63,092 bases of DNA. It comes from Wandonia sp964447015. Its GTDB lineage: Bacteria > Bacteroidota > Bacteroidia > Flavobacteriales_D > Crocinitomicaceae. The stretch covers positions 1 through 63,092 of the forward strand of contig CAYUQU010000011.1 in NCBI GenBank assembly GCA_964447015.1. Direction: 5' to 3'. The position numbers were made by a program, and so were the translations under genes. Below the pieces are notes generated by a model that did no database searches, was not told where the DNA came from, and saw nothing but the letters and a program-made list of their open reading frames with translations. How positions within the stretch are numbered: the first letter of the stretch is position 1; each line of letters starts with the position of its first letter. Below, piece by piece: positions 37,223 through 45,445 of this stretch.

Positions 37223-37230
37223 CAAAATTA
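37223..37230 (-). promoter_or_regulatory. -7 element of the 1238-residue surface protein gene
   Basis: Minus-strand TAATTTTG, a perfect TAnnTTTG, 48 bases before the ATG at 37174; TTTT instead of TTTG is found 19 bases upstream. Two GTTAAC sites in the leader (near 37186 and 37210) may be incidental. The rest of the 247-base gap to the next gene shows nothing else clear. Confidence 0.45.
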
Positions 37231-37421
37231 GTTGATTTCAAACTATTTGAAAAAGAACCCTAGTTAATTAACTATTCTTTCGAATCAGGATCTAAAATTC
37301 AACATTTAATCAAAATATATTTTCAAGCTTTGATTTAGAACGCACCAAATTTGTACATGGTTGCCTTTATATCCTCGCAAACATCACTCTTTAACAAAGT
37401 AAGCGTCAAAGCGTGATTTAT

Positions 37422-38450
37422 TTAACTTTTATTAGGAATGTTAAATTCATAAAAACGCACTGCATTATCAACCGTTTCTATGATATTATAGTAGTTTTCT
37501 GGAATAATCGAATCAATCTTTTCAGTTGAATAACGTGTTGTTGAAAAAGCACTTTGGGTAGATTGTCGTGTAAGAGCGGTAGGGCGACGCATAAAAAAAC
37601 TAAAAACCCCTGCCACTCGCCACGAGATTCCCATCAGCCATTTTCGAACGCGAATACTTGGTGGCCTCTTACCTAATCGCAGAGCAATTGCATCAAAAAG
37701 TTGTTTAAATGTAATGTTTTGTCCTACAATTAAATAGCGCTCAGCATGGACTGGGAGTTCCATCAGCTGGATCATTCGAAAGGCCACATCTCGAGCATCT
37801 ACAATTGCATTTGCTCCAGGTGGATAAAATCGCATCCCATTATTAATTGCTCGGAAAATGGTGAGCGAACTTTCGTCCCAATTTCCTGGACCCAAAATAA
37901 CACAAGGATTTACAATAACGGCGTTTAGGCCCTCCTCTATTCCTCTCCAAACTTCTTTTTCAGAAAGGTATTTAGATATGGCGTAACCTGTTGTACTCTC
38001 GTTTTGCTCCCATTTATTTGACTCGACAACAATTTTATCAGGATCTTTAGTTGATTTCCCAACAGCTGCAGTAGAACTTACATGGCAAAACTTTTTAACT
38101 TTCTTTTCAATTGCCAAGTTGACCAAGTTAGATGTGCCTTGCCGATTAGTAGTAATCAAGTTTGTAAATCCTCGATTGCGAAAAGAAACGATTGCGGCAC
38201 AATGATACACTTCTGTCACGCCATCCATTGCTTCTGTCAATTCAATAATATCAAGAACATCTGCTTTAGCCCACTCTATTTTCGCAAACAACTCATCACT
38301 ACTCTCTGGGCTATAAAAATCAACTAGTTTTTTGACATAAGCAATTTTATCTGGATTTCGATATAATGCACGAACAGGTTGACCAGTACTTACCAGTTCA
38401 TAAACTACATGCATCCCTAATAAACCTGTCGCTCCTGTTACCAAAATCAT
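37422..38450 (-). CDS. NAD-dependent epimerase/dehydratase (extended SDR)
   Basis: 342 residues. The NAD(P) site GATGLLGMHVV is at residues 5-15, and the catalytic YAISK motif is near residue 157. VVNPCVILGPGNW and DARDVAFRM further on are typical of the dihydroflavonol-reductase-like extended SDRs. Cytoplasmic; acts on a sugar-nucleotide, steroid-like or small carbonyl substrate that cannot be specified. Stands alone, divergent from the TPR gene. A TATCTTCG box lies four bases before its ATG. Confidence 0.9.
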   Translation of the reverse strand: MILVTGATGLLGMHVVYELVSTGQPVRALYRNPDKIAYVKKLVDFYSPESSDELFAKIEWAKADVLDIIELTEAMDGVTEVYHCAAIVSFRNRGFTNLITTNRQGTSNLVNLAIEKKVKKFCHVSSTAAVGKSTKDPDKIVVESNKWEQNESTTGYAISKYLSEKEVWRGIEEGLNAVIVNPCVILGPGNWDESSLTIFRAINNGMRFYPPGANAIVDARDVAFRMIQLMELPVHAERYLIVGQNITFKQLFDAIALRLGKRPPSIRVRKWLMGISWRVAGVFSFFMRRPTALTRQSTQSAFSTTRYSTEKIDSIIPENYYNIIETVDNAVRFYEFNIPNKS

Positions 38451-38454
38451 GCTA

Positions 38455-38462
38455 CGAAGATA
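38455..38462 (-). promoter_or_regulatory. -7 element four bases before ATG (possible leaderless gene)
   Basis: Minus-strand TATCTTCG, then GCTA reversed-complemented (four bases), then the ATG at 38450. No -33 TTG at a proper distance. Confidence 0.4.
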
Positions 38463-38510
38463 ATTACTTTATATGATGTGCGTTTAATTTTAATCACAAT
38501 GAATATTTGC

Positions 38511-38541
38511 TTTGTTTCAATCTCGCATTTTAGTATATTCG
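38511..38541 (+). promoter_or_regulatory. Bacteroidota sigma-A type promoter
   Basis: TTTG at 38511-38514, exactly 19 bases, then TATATTCG at 38534-38541, 28 bases before the ATG at 38570. Same TTCG variant of the -7 element as at 2278-2285. Confidence 0.7.
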
Positions 38542-38569
38542 CACTGCAAACATTAAAACAAATACTACT

Positions 38570-39649
38570 ATGCGAAGATTCAGTTGTTGTTTATTACTTA
38601 GTTTTATGATAGGATCTTCATTTTGGGCCTCCGCTCAAGATGATAGTGCATCACAAGACTCGATAAAAGAAAGTACATTGAGTATTGAAGCTCAAGAAAA
38701 ATTCAATGAAGGAGTAACTGCCTTTGAAGCAAATAATTACACTGGTGCAGTCGCTAATTTTAGCTCAGCAATAGACCTAGCCCCTGAATTTGCGAAAGCT
38801 TATCTGAATCGAGGTTTCGCTTATTTGGAGCTGAAGAAAAATGATGAAGCTAAAAATGATTTAATCAAAGCTGCAGAGATGGACAACAGCTACCATCAAG
38901 CATATTTTGAATTAGCTGCGATGGCTGATGAGGCTGGTGAGCAAGATGAGGCAATTTTACTATACTCAAAAGCAATTGAATCAAATGACAAAGAATATCG
39001 ATATTTTTACCAACGTGGCTTAATTTATTTTGCAAAGGAAGAATATAATAATGCAAAAGACGATTTTACTTCCGCAGTAAACTTAAAGAAAGATTTCTCA
39101 TTTGGATATAACGAACGTGGCAGTACATATCGCGAAATGGAGGATTATGACAATGCAATCAGAGATTATCAACTAGCAACACTACACGATCCTAAGCTTG
39201 TAATCGCATTTAACAATCTTGGTAGTGTGTACAGAAAAAAGGGCGACTTTGATAATGCAATTAGAGCATACGACAGCGCTGTGAAAGCCGACGCTAAAAG
39301 TCACTTAGCTTTAAACAACAGAGGTTATGCTAAATTTGAAAAAGGTGACTATACAGGAGCCATTACAGATTTCAAAACATGTATTCAAGTAAAATCTGAT
39401 TATGCATATGCACATAACAACTTAGCAGCAGCTCACATTAAACTTGAGCAATATAAAGAAGCCGTAAGCGCATGTGATAAAGCAATTCAAATAGATGGCG
39501 AATACGGTTATGCGTATTACAATCGAGGAGTAGCCCAGGAAATGCTCAGAAATGTAACCCAAGCATGTGAAGATTGGTTACGTGCTGCAGAATTAGGAGT
39601 TGGCGCAGCTCAATCTTATTATAAAAACTCTGATTGTCAAAATCAATAA
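38570..39649 (+). CDS. Secreted TPR protein, operon partner of the PorE-like gene
   Basis: 359 residues. Signal peptide cut near FWASAQ (residue ~23). About eight canonical TPR units of 34 residues fill residues 40-345 (for example AKAYLNRGFAYLELKKNDEAKNDL in part, then NERGSTYREMEDYDNAIRDY, NNRGYAKFEKGDYTGAITDF). The periplasmic TPR superhelix should bind another protein. Ten bases separate it from the PorE-like gene, which makes a peptidoglycan- or T9SS-associated role plausible. Own promoter at 38511-38541. Confidence 0.9.
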   Translation: MRRFSCCLLLSFMIGSSFWASAQDDSASQDSIKESTLSIEAQEKFNEGVTAFEANNYTGAVANFSSAIDLAPEFAKAYLNRGFAYLELKKNDEAKNDLIKAAEMDNSYHQAYFELAAMADEAGEQDEAILLYSKAIESNDKEYRYFYQRGLIYFAKEEYNNAKDDFTSAVNLKKDFSFGYNERGSTYREMEDYDNAIRDYQLATLHDPKLVIAFNNLGSVYRKKGDFDNAIRAYDSAVKADAKSHLALNNRGYAKFEKGDYTGAITDFKTCIQVKSDYAYAHNNLAAAHIKLEQYKEAVSACDKAIQIDGEYGYAYYNRGVAQEMLRNVTQACEDWLRAAELGVGAAQSYYKNSDCQNQ

Positions 39650-39659
39650 TATTACTACA

Positions 39660-41759
39660 ATGACTAAAATTTGGACATTAATACTAATCGTAGCTCCAAC
39701 ACTATTGTTTGGACAACACGTAGAATTCGATAAAGGAATCTTTAAAGATCGAAAAGACGAATTTAAAGAAGCCACTAAAAGTTTAGATGAAGGAGATAAA
39801 TTTTTTAATGCTGTACCTTTTCCTCTATATGCGCAAGCTATTCCTCATTACGAAAAAGCAAATCAATTCAATCCTAATAATGGCGACCTGAACTATAAAA
39901 TCGGAGTTTGTCATCTCATGTCAAACATGAAGTTTAAAGCGTTGGAATATTTTGAAAAAGCCTATAAACTAAAACCAACAGTGAGTCCTGATATTCAGTT
40001 TTATATTGGTCGTGGATCACAACTAGCAGAGCAATGGGACAAAGCAATTAAAGCATATGAACTCTACAAAAATACCTTAAGCACAAAAACAGATATGCCT
40101 AAAATCATGGATGTATCTAAACGCATAGAAGAATGTAGAAATGCAAAAAAACTTGTAGCAAAACCTGTACGCGTTTGGATTGATAATATGAGTAAAAATG
40201 TAAACTCTGAATATCCTGAATATGGGATGATTATGAATGCAGATGGATCAGAAATTTACTTTACTAGTCGTAGACCAAATACCACGGGTGGTGGAACTGA
40301 CGAATATAGCGGCGGTTACTTCGAAGACATCTACATGTCTACAAAAGTGGACAAGGAATACCAAGCTGCAAAGAACGTAGGAGAGCCGATCAACACAAAA
40401 GGACATGATGCCACTGTCGCATTGAGCCCTGATGGATCAAAAATGCTTATCTACATTGATGATAAGGGAGATGGAAACATTTACGAAAGTCTTCGCAAAG
40501 GAAACGAATGGAGTAAACCAAAAAAATTGAATAGTGAGATTTGCTCACCTTATCACGAACCTTCTGCTTGGTATAGCCCTGACATGAGAAAATTGTACTT
40601 CGTAAGTAACCGTCCTCTATCAGGAAAAGGAGAACCGAAAGACAAAGATATTTATGTAGCTACTTGGGATGACAAAAAGGAAATCTGGGCAAACGTAACG
40701 CGTTTACCTGAAACTGTAAATACTCCCTATGATGAAGATGGTATTTTCCTTCACCCTGATGGAAAAACATTGTACTTCTCTTCAAAAGGACACAATACCA
40801 TGGGTGGATATGACATATTCTATACAGTTCTACAAGAAGATGGTTCGTGGTTAACCCCAATCAATGTCGGCTACCCTATTAACACACCAGATGATGACAT
40901 TTTCTTTGTTGTTGCTGCAAATGGTAAAGAAGCATACATGACATCATTCCGTCAAGATGGAATGGGAGAAAAAGATTTGTATAAAATCACGTTTTTAGGT
41001 GAAGAAAAACAACCTATGCTAAATACAGAAGAAATTCTTTTAGCTGGAAAAGGTGTACCGATGCGTGAAAAAGTTATCGAACCTAAAATGGAAATCAAAC
41101 GCAGCTCATTGTCACTTCTAAAAGGTGTAATTCGCGATGAGAAAACTAAACAACCTGTGTTCGCTTCCATTGAATTAGTTGACAACGATAAGAATCAAAT
41201 TATTGCTGAATTTAACTCTGACCCTGTCACTGGTAAGTACATGGTTTCTCTTCCTGCAGGAAAAAACTACGGTATCGCTGTTAAAGGAGAAGGCTATCTC
41301 TTCCATTCAGAAAATTTCGATATCCCAAAAGAAAGCGATTACCAAGAATATGAAAAGAACGTGGACTTGAAGAAAGTTGAAGTGGGTCAAGTAATCGTAC
41401 TCCGAAATATATTCTTTGACTTAAACAAATACTCTCTGCGTCCTGAATCTCAAAACGAATTAGATCGCTTGACTAAGTTACTGACTGACAATCCAACTAT
41501 ACGAATTCAAATTAGTGGACATACTGATTCGAGAGGTTCTGCAGCATATAACAAAGAACTTTCTCATAACCGTGCAAAAGCAGTGGTAGACTATCTAGTT
41601 GACAAAGGAATCAGTTCCAAACGTCTCGAGTATCAAGGTTATGGAAAAGAACAACCTATGATCACTGACGCAGAAATTGCTAAACTGCGCCTTCCTCAAG
41701 ATAAAGAAGATGCTCACCAAAGCAATCGAAGAACGGAATTTAAGATTATTTCTAAGTAA
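39660..41759 (+). CDS. PorE-like TPR/WD40/CRD/OmpA lipoprotein-class protein
   Basis: 699 residues from ATG 39660 (the frame is open from 39600, but TKIWTLILIVAPTLLFGQ at the chosen start is the signal peptide). Domains in order: TPR (~45-165), PD40/WD40-like propeller (~185-446, repeats such as GSEIYFTSRR and KTLYFSSKG), carboxypeptidase regulatory-like domain (~485-570, KGVIRDEKTKQPVFASIEL in outline) and an OmpA C-terminal domain (~578-699, HTDSRGSAAYNKELSHNRA) that binds peptidoglycan. This is the exact architecture of PorE (PG1058), which anchors the T9SS PorKN ring; Bacteroidota also have paralogues, so orthology is not proved. No lipobox is visible. Confidence 0.88.
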   Translation: MTKIWTLILIVAPTLLFGQHVEFDKGIFKDRKDEFKEATKSLDEGDKFFNAVPFPLYAQAIPHYEKANQFNPNNGDLNYKIGVCHLMSNMKFKALEYFEKAYKLKPTVSPDIQFYIGRGSQLAEQWDKAIKAYELYKNTLSTKTDMPKIMDVSKRIEECRNAKKLVAKPVRVWIDNMSKNVNSEYPEYGMIMNADGSEIYFTSRRPNTTGGGTDEYSGGYFEDIYMSTKVDKEYQAAKNVGEPINTKGHDATVALSPDGSKMLIYIDDKGDGNIYESLRKGNEWSKPKKLNSEICSPYHEPSAWYSPDMRKLYFVSNRPLSGKGEPKDKDIYVATWDDKKEIWANVTRLPETVNTPYDEDGIFLHPDGKTLYFSSKGHNTMGGYDIFYTVLQEDGSWLTPINVGYPINTPDDDIFFVVAANGKEAYMTSFRQDGMGEKDLYKITFLGEEKQPMLNTEEILLAGKGVPMREKVIEPKMEIKRSSLSLLKGVIRDEKTKQPVFASIELVDNDKNQIIAEFNSDPVTGKYMVSLPAGKNYGIAVKGEGYLFHSENFDIPKESDYQEYEKNVDLKKVEVGQVIVLRNIFFDLNKYSLRPESQNELDRLTKLLTDNPTIRIQISGHTDSRGSAAYNKELSHNRAKAVVDYLVDKGISSKRLEYQGYGKEQPMITDAEIAKLRLPQDKEDAHQSNRRTEFKIISK

Positions 41760-41769
41760 AATCCTTTTC

Positions 41770-41812
41770 AAAGCACAAAAGCTACTTCGCAAGGAGTGGC
41801 TTTTGTGCTTTT
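41770..41812 (+). terminator. Rho-independent terminator
   Basis: A 19-bp stem (41770-41788 with 41793-41811, two G-U pairs) on a GCAA tetraloop, ending in TTTT. It closes the TPR-PorE-like operon. Confidence 0.88.
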
Positions 41813-41894
41813 CACAAGATCGTAACAACACTTTACTAAATAAGTCTTCTAAATCACCCTCACTTTTCTTAACTTTACGTTTTAAAGATAAAAT

Positions 41895-43319
41895 ATGAGA
41901 TTATTAATTCTTTGTTTGGTTCTACTTTGCACTTCAACTGTGCTTTCGCGTAATCTCCGCGTAATTTTGAATCACAATACATTCTATCACCCTCAAAGTG
42001 GTCATTTTATTGAAGTTCATCTTCAATTTCTTGCAACATCAGTTCATTATGCTGAGGTAAAAGGAAAAATGGAAGGTGAAGTAGAAGTTCAACTTATATT
42101 GAGTCAACAAAATTCAATTGTGAGTTTCGATAAATACAGACTCAAATCAGAACCAATTGGAGATACATTGTTTGAAGATTTTTATTCCATACGTCGATTT
42201 ACAATCAAACCCGGGAATTATGAATTAGAAATGTCTGTAGTCGACATAAACAAACCTGAAGACACGATTTCTTACATTCAAGAAATTGAGGTACTTGATT
42301 GGGAAAGTGATTTAGCCTTTTCAGATATTACACTTATAGAGACAGTCTCTAAATCGACTGAATCAACAGAGTTTACTAAAAATGGCATGGAAATAATACC
42401 AAGACTATCCACTTACTTCCCTGTAGAATCAGAAAACATGATATTCTACACTGAACTCTACAACACTAATCTGCTTGGAGATTCTGCAAAATTTGCTTTG
42501 CGTTATTTTATAGGTGACCAAAAAAGCAAAAAATTAGTTGGTCAATACATGGGAATAAAACGACTCAAAGCAGCACCAGTTATTCCCCTACTCTATTCGT
42601 TTAATATTGATCAACTTCCAAGTGGTGAATATTATTTAGGCTTTGAACTCCTTGATGATGAAGGCGTTGTTGTTCGAACAAAAAACTTGTATTTTGACCG
42701 ACACAATCCTATTATCGAAAACATAATGGCGAATATGAATGAGACTGTCTTAGATCCTTATTTTCAAAAAGAAATTTCTGGCGATTCTCTATTCTACTAT
42801 TTAGAAAGTTTAACTCCAATCTCAAGCAGAGAAGAACAAGACAATATCTATAAAGTAATCGCTAAGAAAGATACCCTTGTAGCTCAGAAGTATTTTCAAT
42901 CTTATTGGAAAAAAACTGCACCATTGAATCCAACTGAGGGCTGGCTTCAATACAAAAAACTAATTCAAATTGTTGAGAGAGATTATGGCACAGGTCTTTT
43001 TGAAGGATTCAGAACGGATAGAGGTCGTGTTTTTCTTAAATATGGTCAGCCAAATGCTGTAGTGAGTAAACCAAATGAGCCAAATGAATACCCTTATGAA
43101 ATCTGGCAATATTATAAAATCGATAATTTATCAAATAAGCGTTTTGTATTCTATAATCCTACAATGGTCGGTAATGATTATGTTTTACTACATTCGGATA
43201 TGATTGGTGAATTGTTTAATAACCGTTGGCAACAAGAATTGACTAAACGGGGTTCTGATGGCAATTCAAGAACCAGAACAAATGATGAAGGCATCATGGA
43301 GGGTGGAAGAAGATGGTAG
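41895..43319 (+). CDS. GWxTD domain protein
   Basis: 474 residues. Signal peptide to about residue 18 (cleaved near STVLS). The middle shows beta-rich tracts of unknown fold; the C-terminal third holds the GWxTD domain, here FEGFRTDRGRVFLKYGQPN near residue 369-387, with Phe in place of Trp. The domain is widespread in Bacteroidota and related phyla on secreted proteins; no molecular function is known. It is 43 bases upstream of the glycosyltransferase gene and probably co-transcribed with it. Confidence 0.88.
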   Translation: MRLLILCLVLLCTSTVLSRNLRVILNHNTFYHPQSGHFIEVHLQFLATSVHYAEVKGKMEGEVEVQLILSQQNSIVSFDKYRLKSEPIGDTLFEDFYSIRRFTIKPGNYELEMSVVDINKPEDTISYIQEIEVLDWESDLAFSDITLIETVSKSTESTEFTKNGMEIIPRLSTYFPVESENMIFYTELYNTNLLGDSAKFALRYFIGDQKSKKLVGQYMGIKRLKAAPVIPLLYSFNIDQLPSGEYYLGFELLDDEGVVVRTKNLYFDRHNPIIENIMANMNETVLDPYFQKEISGDSLFYYLESLTPISSREEQDNIYKVIAKKDTLVAQKYFQSYWKKTAPLNPTEGWLQYKKLIQIVERDYGTGLFEGFRTDRGRVFLKYGQPNAVVSKPNEPNEYPYEIWQYYKIDNLSNKRFVFYNPTMVGNDYVLLHSDMIGELFNNRWQQELTKRGSDGNSRTRTNDEGIMEGGRRW

Positions 43320-43362
43320 ACCAACTTTTGAATAACAAAATCAGTTACTATTTCCGCACTCA

Positions 43363-44400
43363 ATGAGTCAAAACACACCTAAAATAGCTGTAGTAATTCT
43401 GAATTGGAATGGAAAACTTTTTTTGGAGAAATTTCTTCAAAATGTTGTAATCAATTCTGCTCCACACAGGGTAATTTTAGCAGATAATGCTTCCACTGAT
43501 AATTCGGTTGACTTTGTACGTTCAAATTTTCCTGATGTAGAAATTATTGTCAATAATGAAAATGGTGGATTTGCTCGTGGCTACAATGAAGCTTTAAAGC
43601 ATGTTGATGCAAATTATTACGTTTTACTTAATAGTGATGTAGAAGTAAGCCCTAATTGGTTAGAACCGCTTATTGAGGTTATGTCTGACTCTTCTGTGGC
43701 AGGCTGTCAACCCAAAATAAAATCACATCTCAACAGAACTGTTTTTGAGCATGCAGGAGCTGCAGGTGGATATCTTGATAAAGACTTTTTCCCTTTCTGC
43801 CGTGGACGCATTTTTGATTTTATTGAAGAAGATACAGGTCAATACAACGATACAACTGAAGTGTTTTGGGCAACAGGAGCCTGTATGATGATTCGCGCAG
43901 ACTTATATCATAAGGTAAATGGGTTGGATGAAGACTTCTTTGCGCACATGGAAGAAATTGACTTGTGTTGGCGCTTAAAAAAATTGGGGTATAAGTTTAT
44001 GGCAGTCGGAAAATCAGAAGTTTTTCACGTAGGTGGCGGAACCTTAGATTATTTATCCCCCCGAAAAACATTTCTCAATTTCAGAAATAGCTTGTTCATG
44101 ATAACCAAAAACTATGATGGGTGGAGAACAGTAAAATTGACTTGGCGACTTTATTTAGACGGATTGGCGGGCATGCGCTTTCTTATACGAGGTGACTTCA
44201 AACATGTCGGTGCTGTATTCAATTCGCATGTCGAATTTTACAGGTATTTGGGTAAAATGAAGCGTAAACGCAAGGCTTTTTATTCGACCCATGAATTAAA
44301 ACCAAATACTTTCGGGATTTACAAGAAAAGTATTTTGAAAAAATATTTTTTTGAAGGGGTAAAAAAATTTAACAACTTAAACCGAAGGGATTTCGATTAA
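43363..44400 (+). CDS. Glycosyltransferase family 2 (rhamnosyltransferase-like)
   Basis: 345 residues. GT-A fold: VVILNWNGKLFLEKFL at residue ~10, LADNASTDNS, GGFARGYNEAL, the metal-binding region LLNSDVEVSPNWLEPL and, near residue 200, FAHMEEIDLCWRLKKLGY with the catalytic acid. This pattern is that of dTDP-rhamnose type or related transferases of surface polysaccharide synthesis. The C-terminal ~90 residues are amphipathic and basic (KMKRKRKAF), suited to membrane attachment. Acceptor and donor are not known; dTDP-sugar genes occur 9 kb away. Confidence 0.9.
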   Translation: MSQNTPKIAVVILNWNGKLFLEKFLQNVVINSAPHRVILADNASTDNSVDFVRSNFPDVEIIVNNENGGFARGYNEALKHVDANYYVLLNSDVEVSPNWLEPLIEVMSDSSVAGCQPKIKSHLNRTVFEHAGAAGGYLDKDFFPFCRGRIFDFIEEDTGQYNDTTEVFWATGACMMIRADLYHKVNGLDEDFFAHMEEIDLCWRLKKLGYKFMAVGKSEVFHVGGGTLDYLSPRKTFLNFRNSLFMITKNYDGWRTVKLTWRLYLDGLAGMRFLIRGDFKHVGAVFNSHVEFYRYLGKMKRKRKAFYSTHELKPNTFGIYKKSILKKYFFEGVKKFNNLNRRDFD

Positions 44401-44430
44401 GCACCTACTTTTTACTATATTAATACCTCT

Positions 44431-44480
44431 AAAAAATGTGATACCTTAAAGTCAGATATTATCTAATCTACGATATCACA
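44431..44480 (-). terminator. Candidate terminator of the PorP/SprF operon
   Basis: On the minus strand TGTGATATC (from 44480) pairs with GGTATCACA (ending at 44437; one G-U) around a 26-base loop and is followed by T6. It lies 17 bases after the porP stop codon; the long loop lowers confidence. Confidence 0.5.
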
Positions 44481-44497
44481 ATCAAAAATTCTCAAAA

Positions 44498-45424
44498 TCA
44501 AAAATATCGAGGGGTTAATGTTTTATCCTTATTCAACATTAAATCATACCCCAACATCAACTCGTGCGTTCCATAATTATGACGAACCAAAGCTGTTGTA
44601 GAGATATCAAAAGCATAGCCTACTTTAAACTTTTCAGAAATTTGCATTTGTACAAACCCTCCTGCACTCTCCATCAACCTGTAATTTGCACCAAACCACC
44701 ACTTATCATTAACAATAAACGCCATAGACATATCCCATGAAAAAGGTGCGTTTTCTGTTAATTTAATTAATGTAGAGGGGCGCAATTTGACATTTGAGGA
44801 TAAATCAAAATACCCCCCTGCAATAATATAATAATGACGTTGCTCCAACATGGTATTCAAATCCAATTCGGCACCATGTTGAAAAATTTTTGGAACAGAA
44901 ACTCCAGCAAACCATTTTTCAGAGTGGTACATCATTCCAAATCCAAAATTCGGCATAACACGATTAGCATAATTAGTCATCATTGTCGGATCTCCCTCAT
45001 TTGTTGTGGTCAATTCTGAAAAACTTCCATTAACAAGATTCATCCCTCCTTTCAATCCAAAAGCTAGTTTTCCGCCATTATTGAATTTCAAACTATACGA
45101 AAAATCAACATTAATCCACGTTTGATTTAAAGGACCAACGCGATCATTAATTATTGACCCACCAATTCCAACAGATTCGTATTTAAGTGGACTATGAATA
45201 AATAAAGACTGGGACATTGGAGCACCTTTATACCCAGCCCATTGTTGACGGTATAAACCTCCCACATTGAAGGTCCCCCTGCTCCCTGCATAAGCTGGAT
45301 TAAGATAGAGTTGGTTATCCAAATATTGGCTAAACTGAGGTTCCTGTTGTGCATTCACCACACTAACAGTTGCAAGAGTAAAGATAACACTTGCCTTCAG
45401 TAACGTATAATTCAATCTTTTCAT
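44498..45424 (-). CDS. PorP/SprF family outer-membrane protein
   Basis: 308 residues. Signal peptide cut at VNAQ (residue ~25). QEPQFSQYLDNQLYLNPAYAGSRGTFNVGGLYRQQW in outline is the diagnostic N-terminus of PorP/SprF; the rest is a 14-16 strand barrel ending in Phe-type residue. Paralogues of this family help secrete and anchor particular T9SS type B cargoes in the outer membrane. It lies 21 bases after the 1453-residue type B protein, its likely partner, as is usual in Flavobacteria (sprB-sprF). Confidence 0.95.
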   Translation of the reverse strand: MKRLNYTLLKASVIFTLATVSVVNAQQEPQFSQYLDNQLYLNPAYAGSRGTFNVGGLYRQQWAGYKGAPMSQSLFIHSPLKYESVGIGGSIINDRVGPLNQTWINVDFSYSLKFNNGGKLAFGLKGGMNLVNGSFSELTTTNEGDPTMMTNYANRVMPNFGFGMMYHSEKWFAGVSVPKIFQHGAELDLNTMLEQRHYYIIAGGYFDLSSNVKLRPSTLIKLTENAPFSWDMSMAFIVNDKWWFGANYRLMESAGGFVQMQISEKFKVGYAFDISTTALVRHNYGTHELMLGYDLMLNKDKTLTPRYF

Positions 45425-45445
45425 CTTGATTTCTTTTAGTAGTAA

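Noticed and set aside
41595..41831. Minus-strand ORF over the end of the PorE-like gene
   Set aside because: Shadow of the coding frame and the terminator stem; no start signal or recognisable protein.
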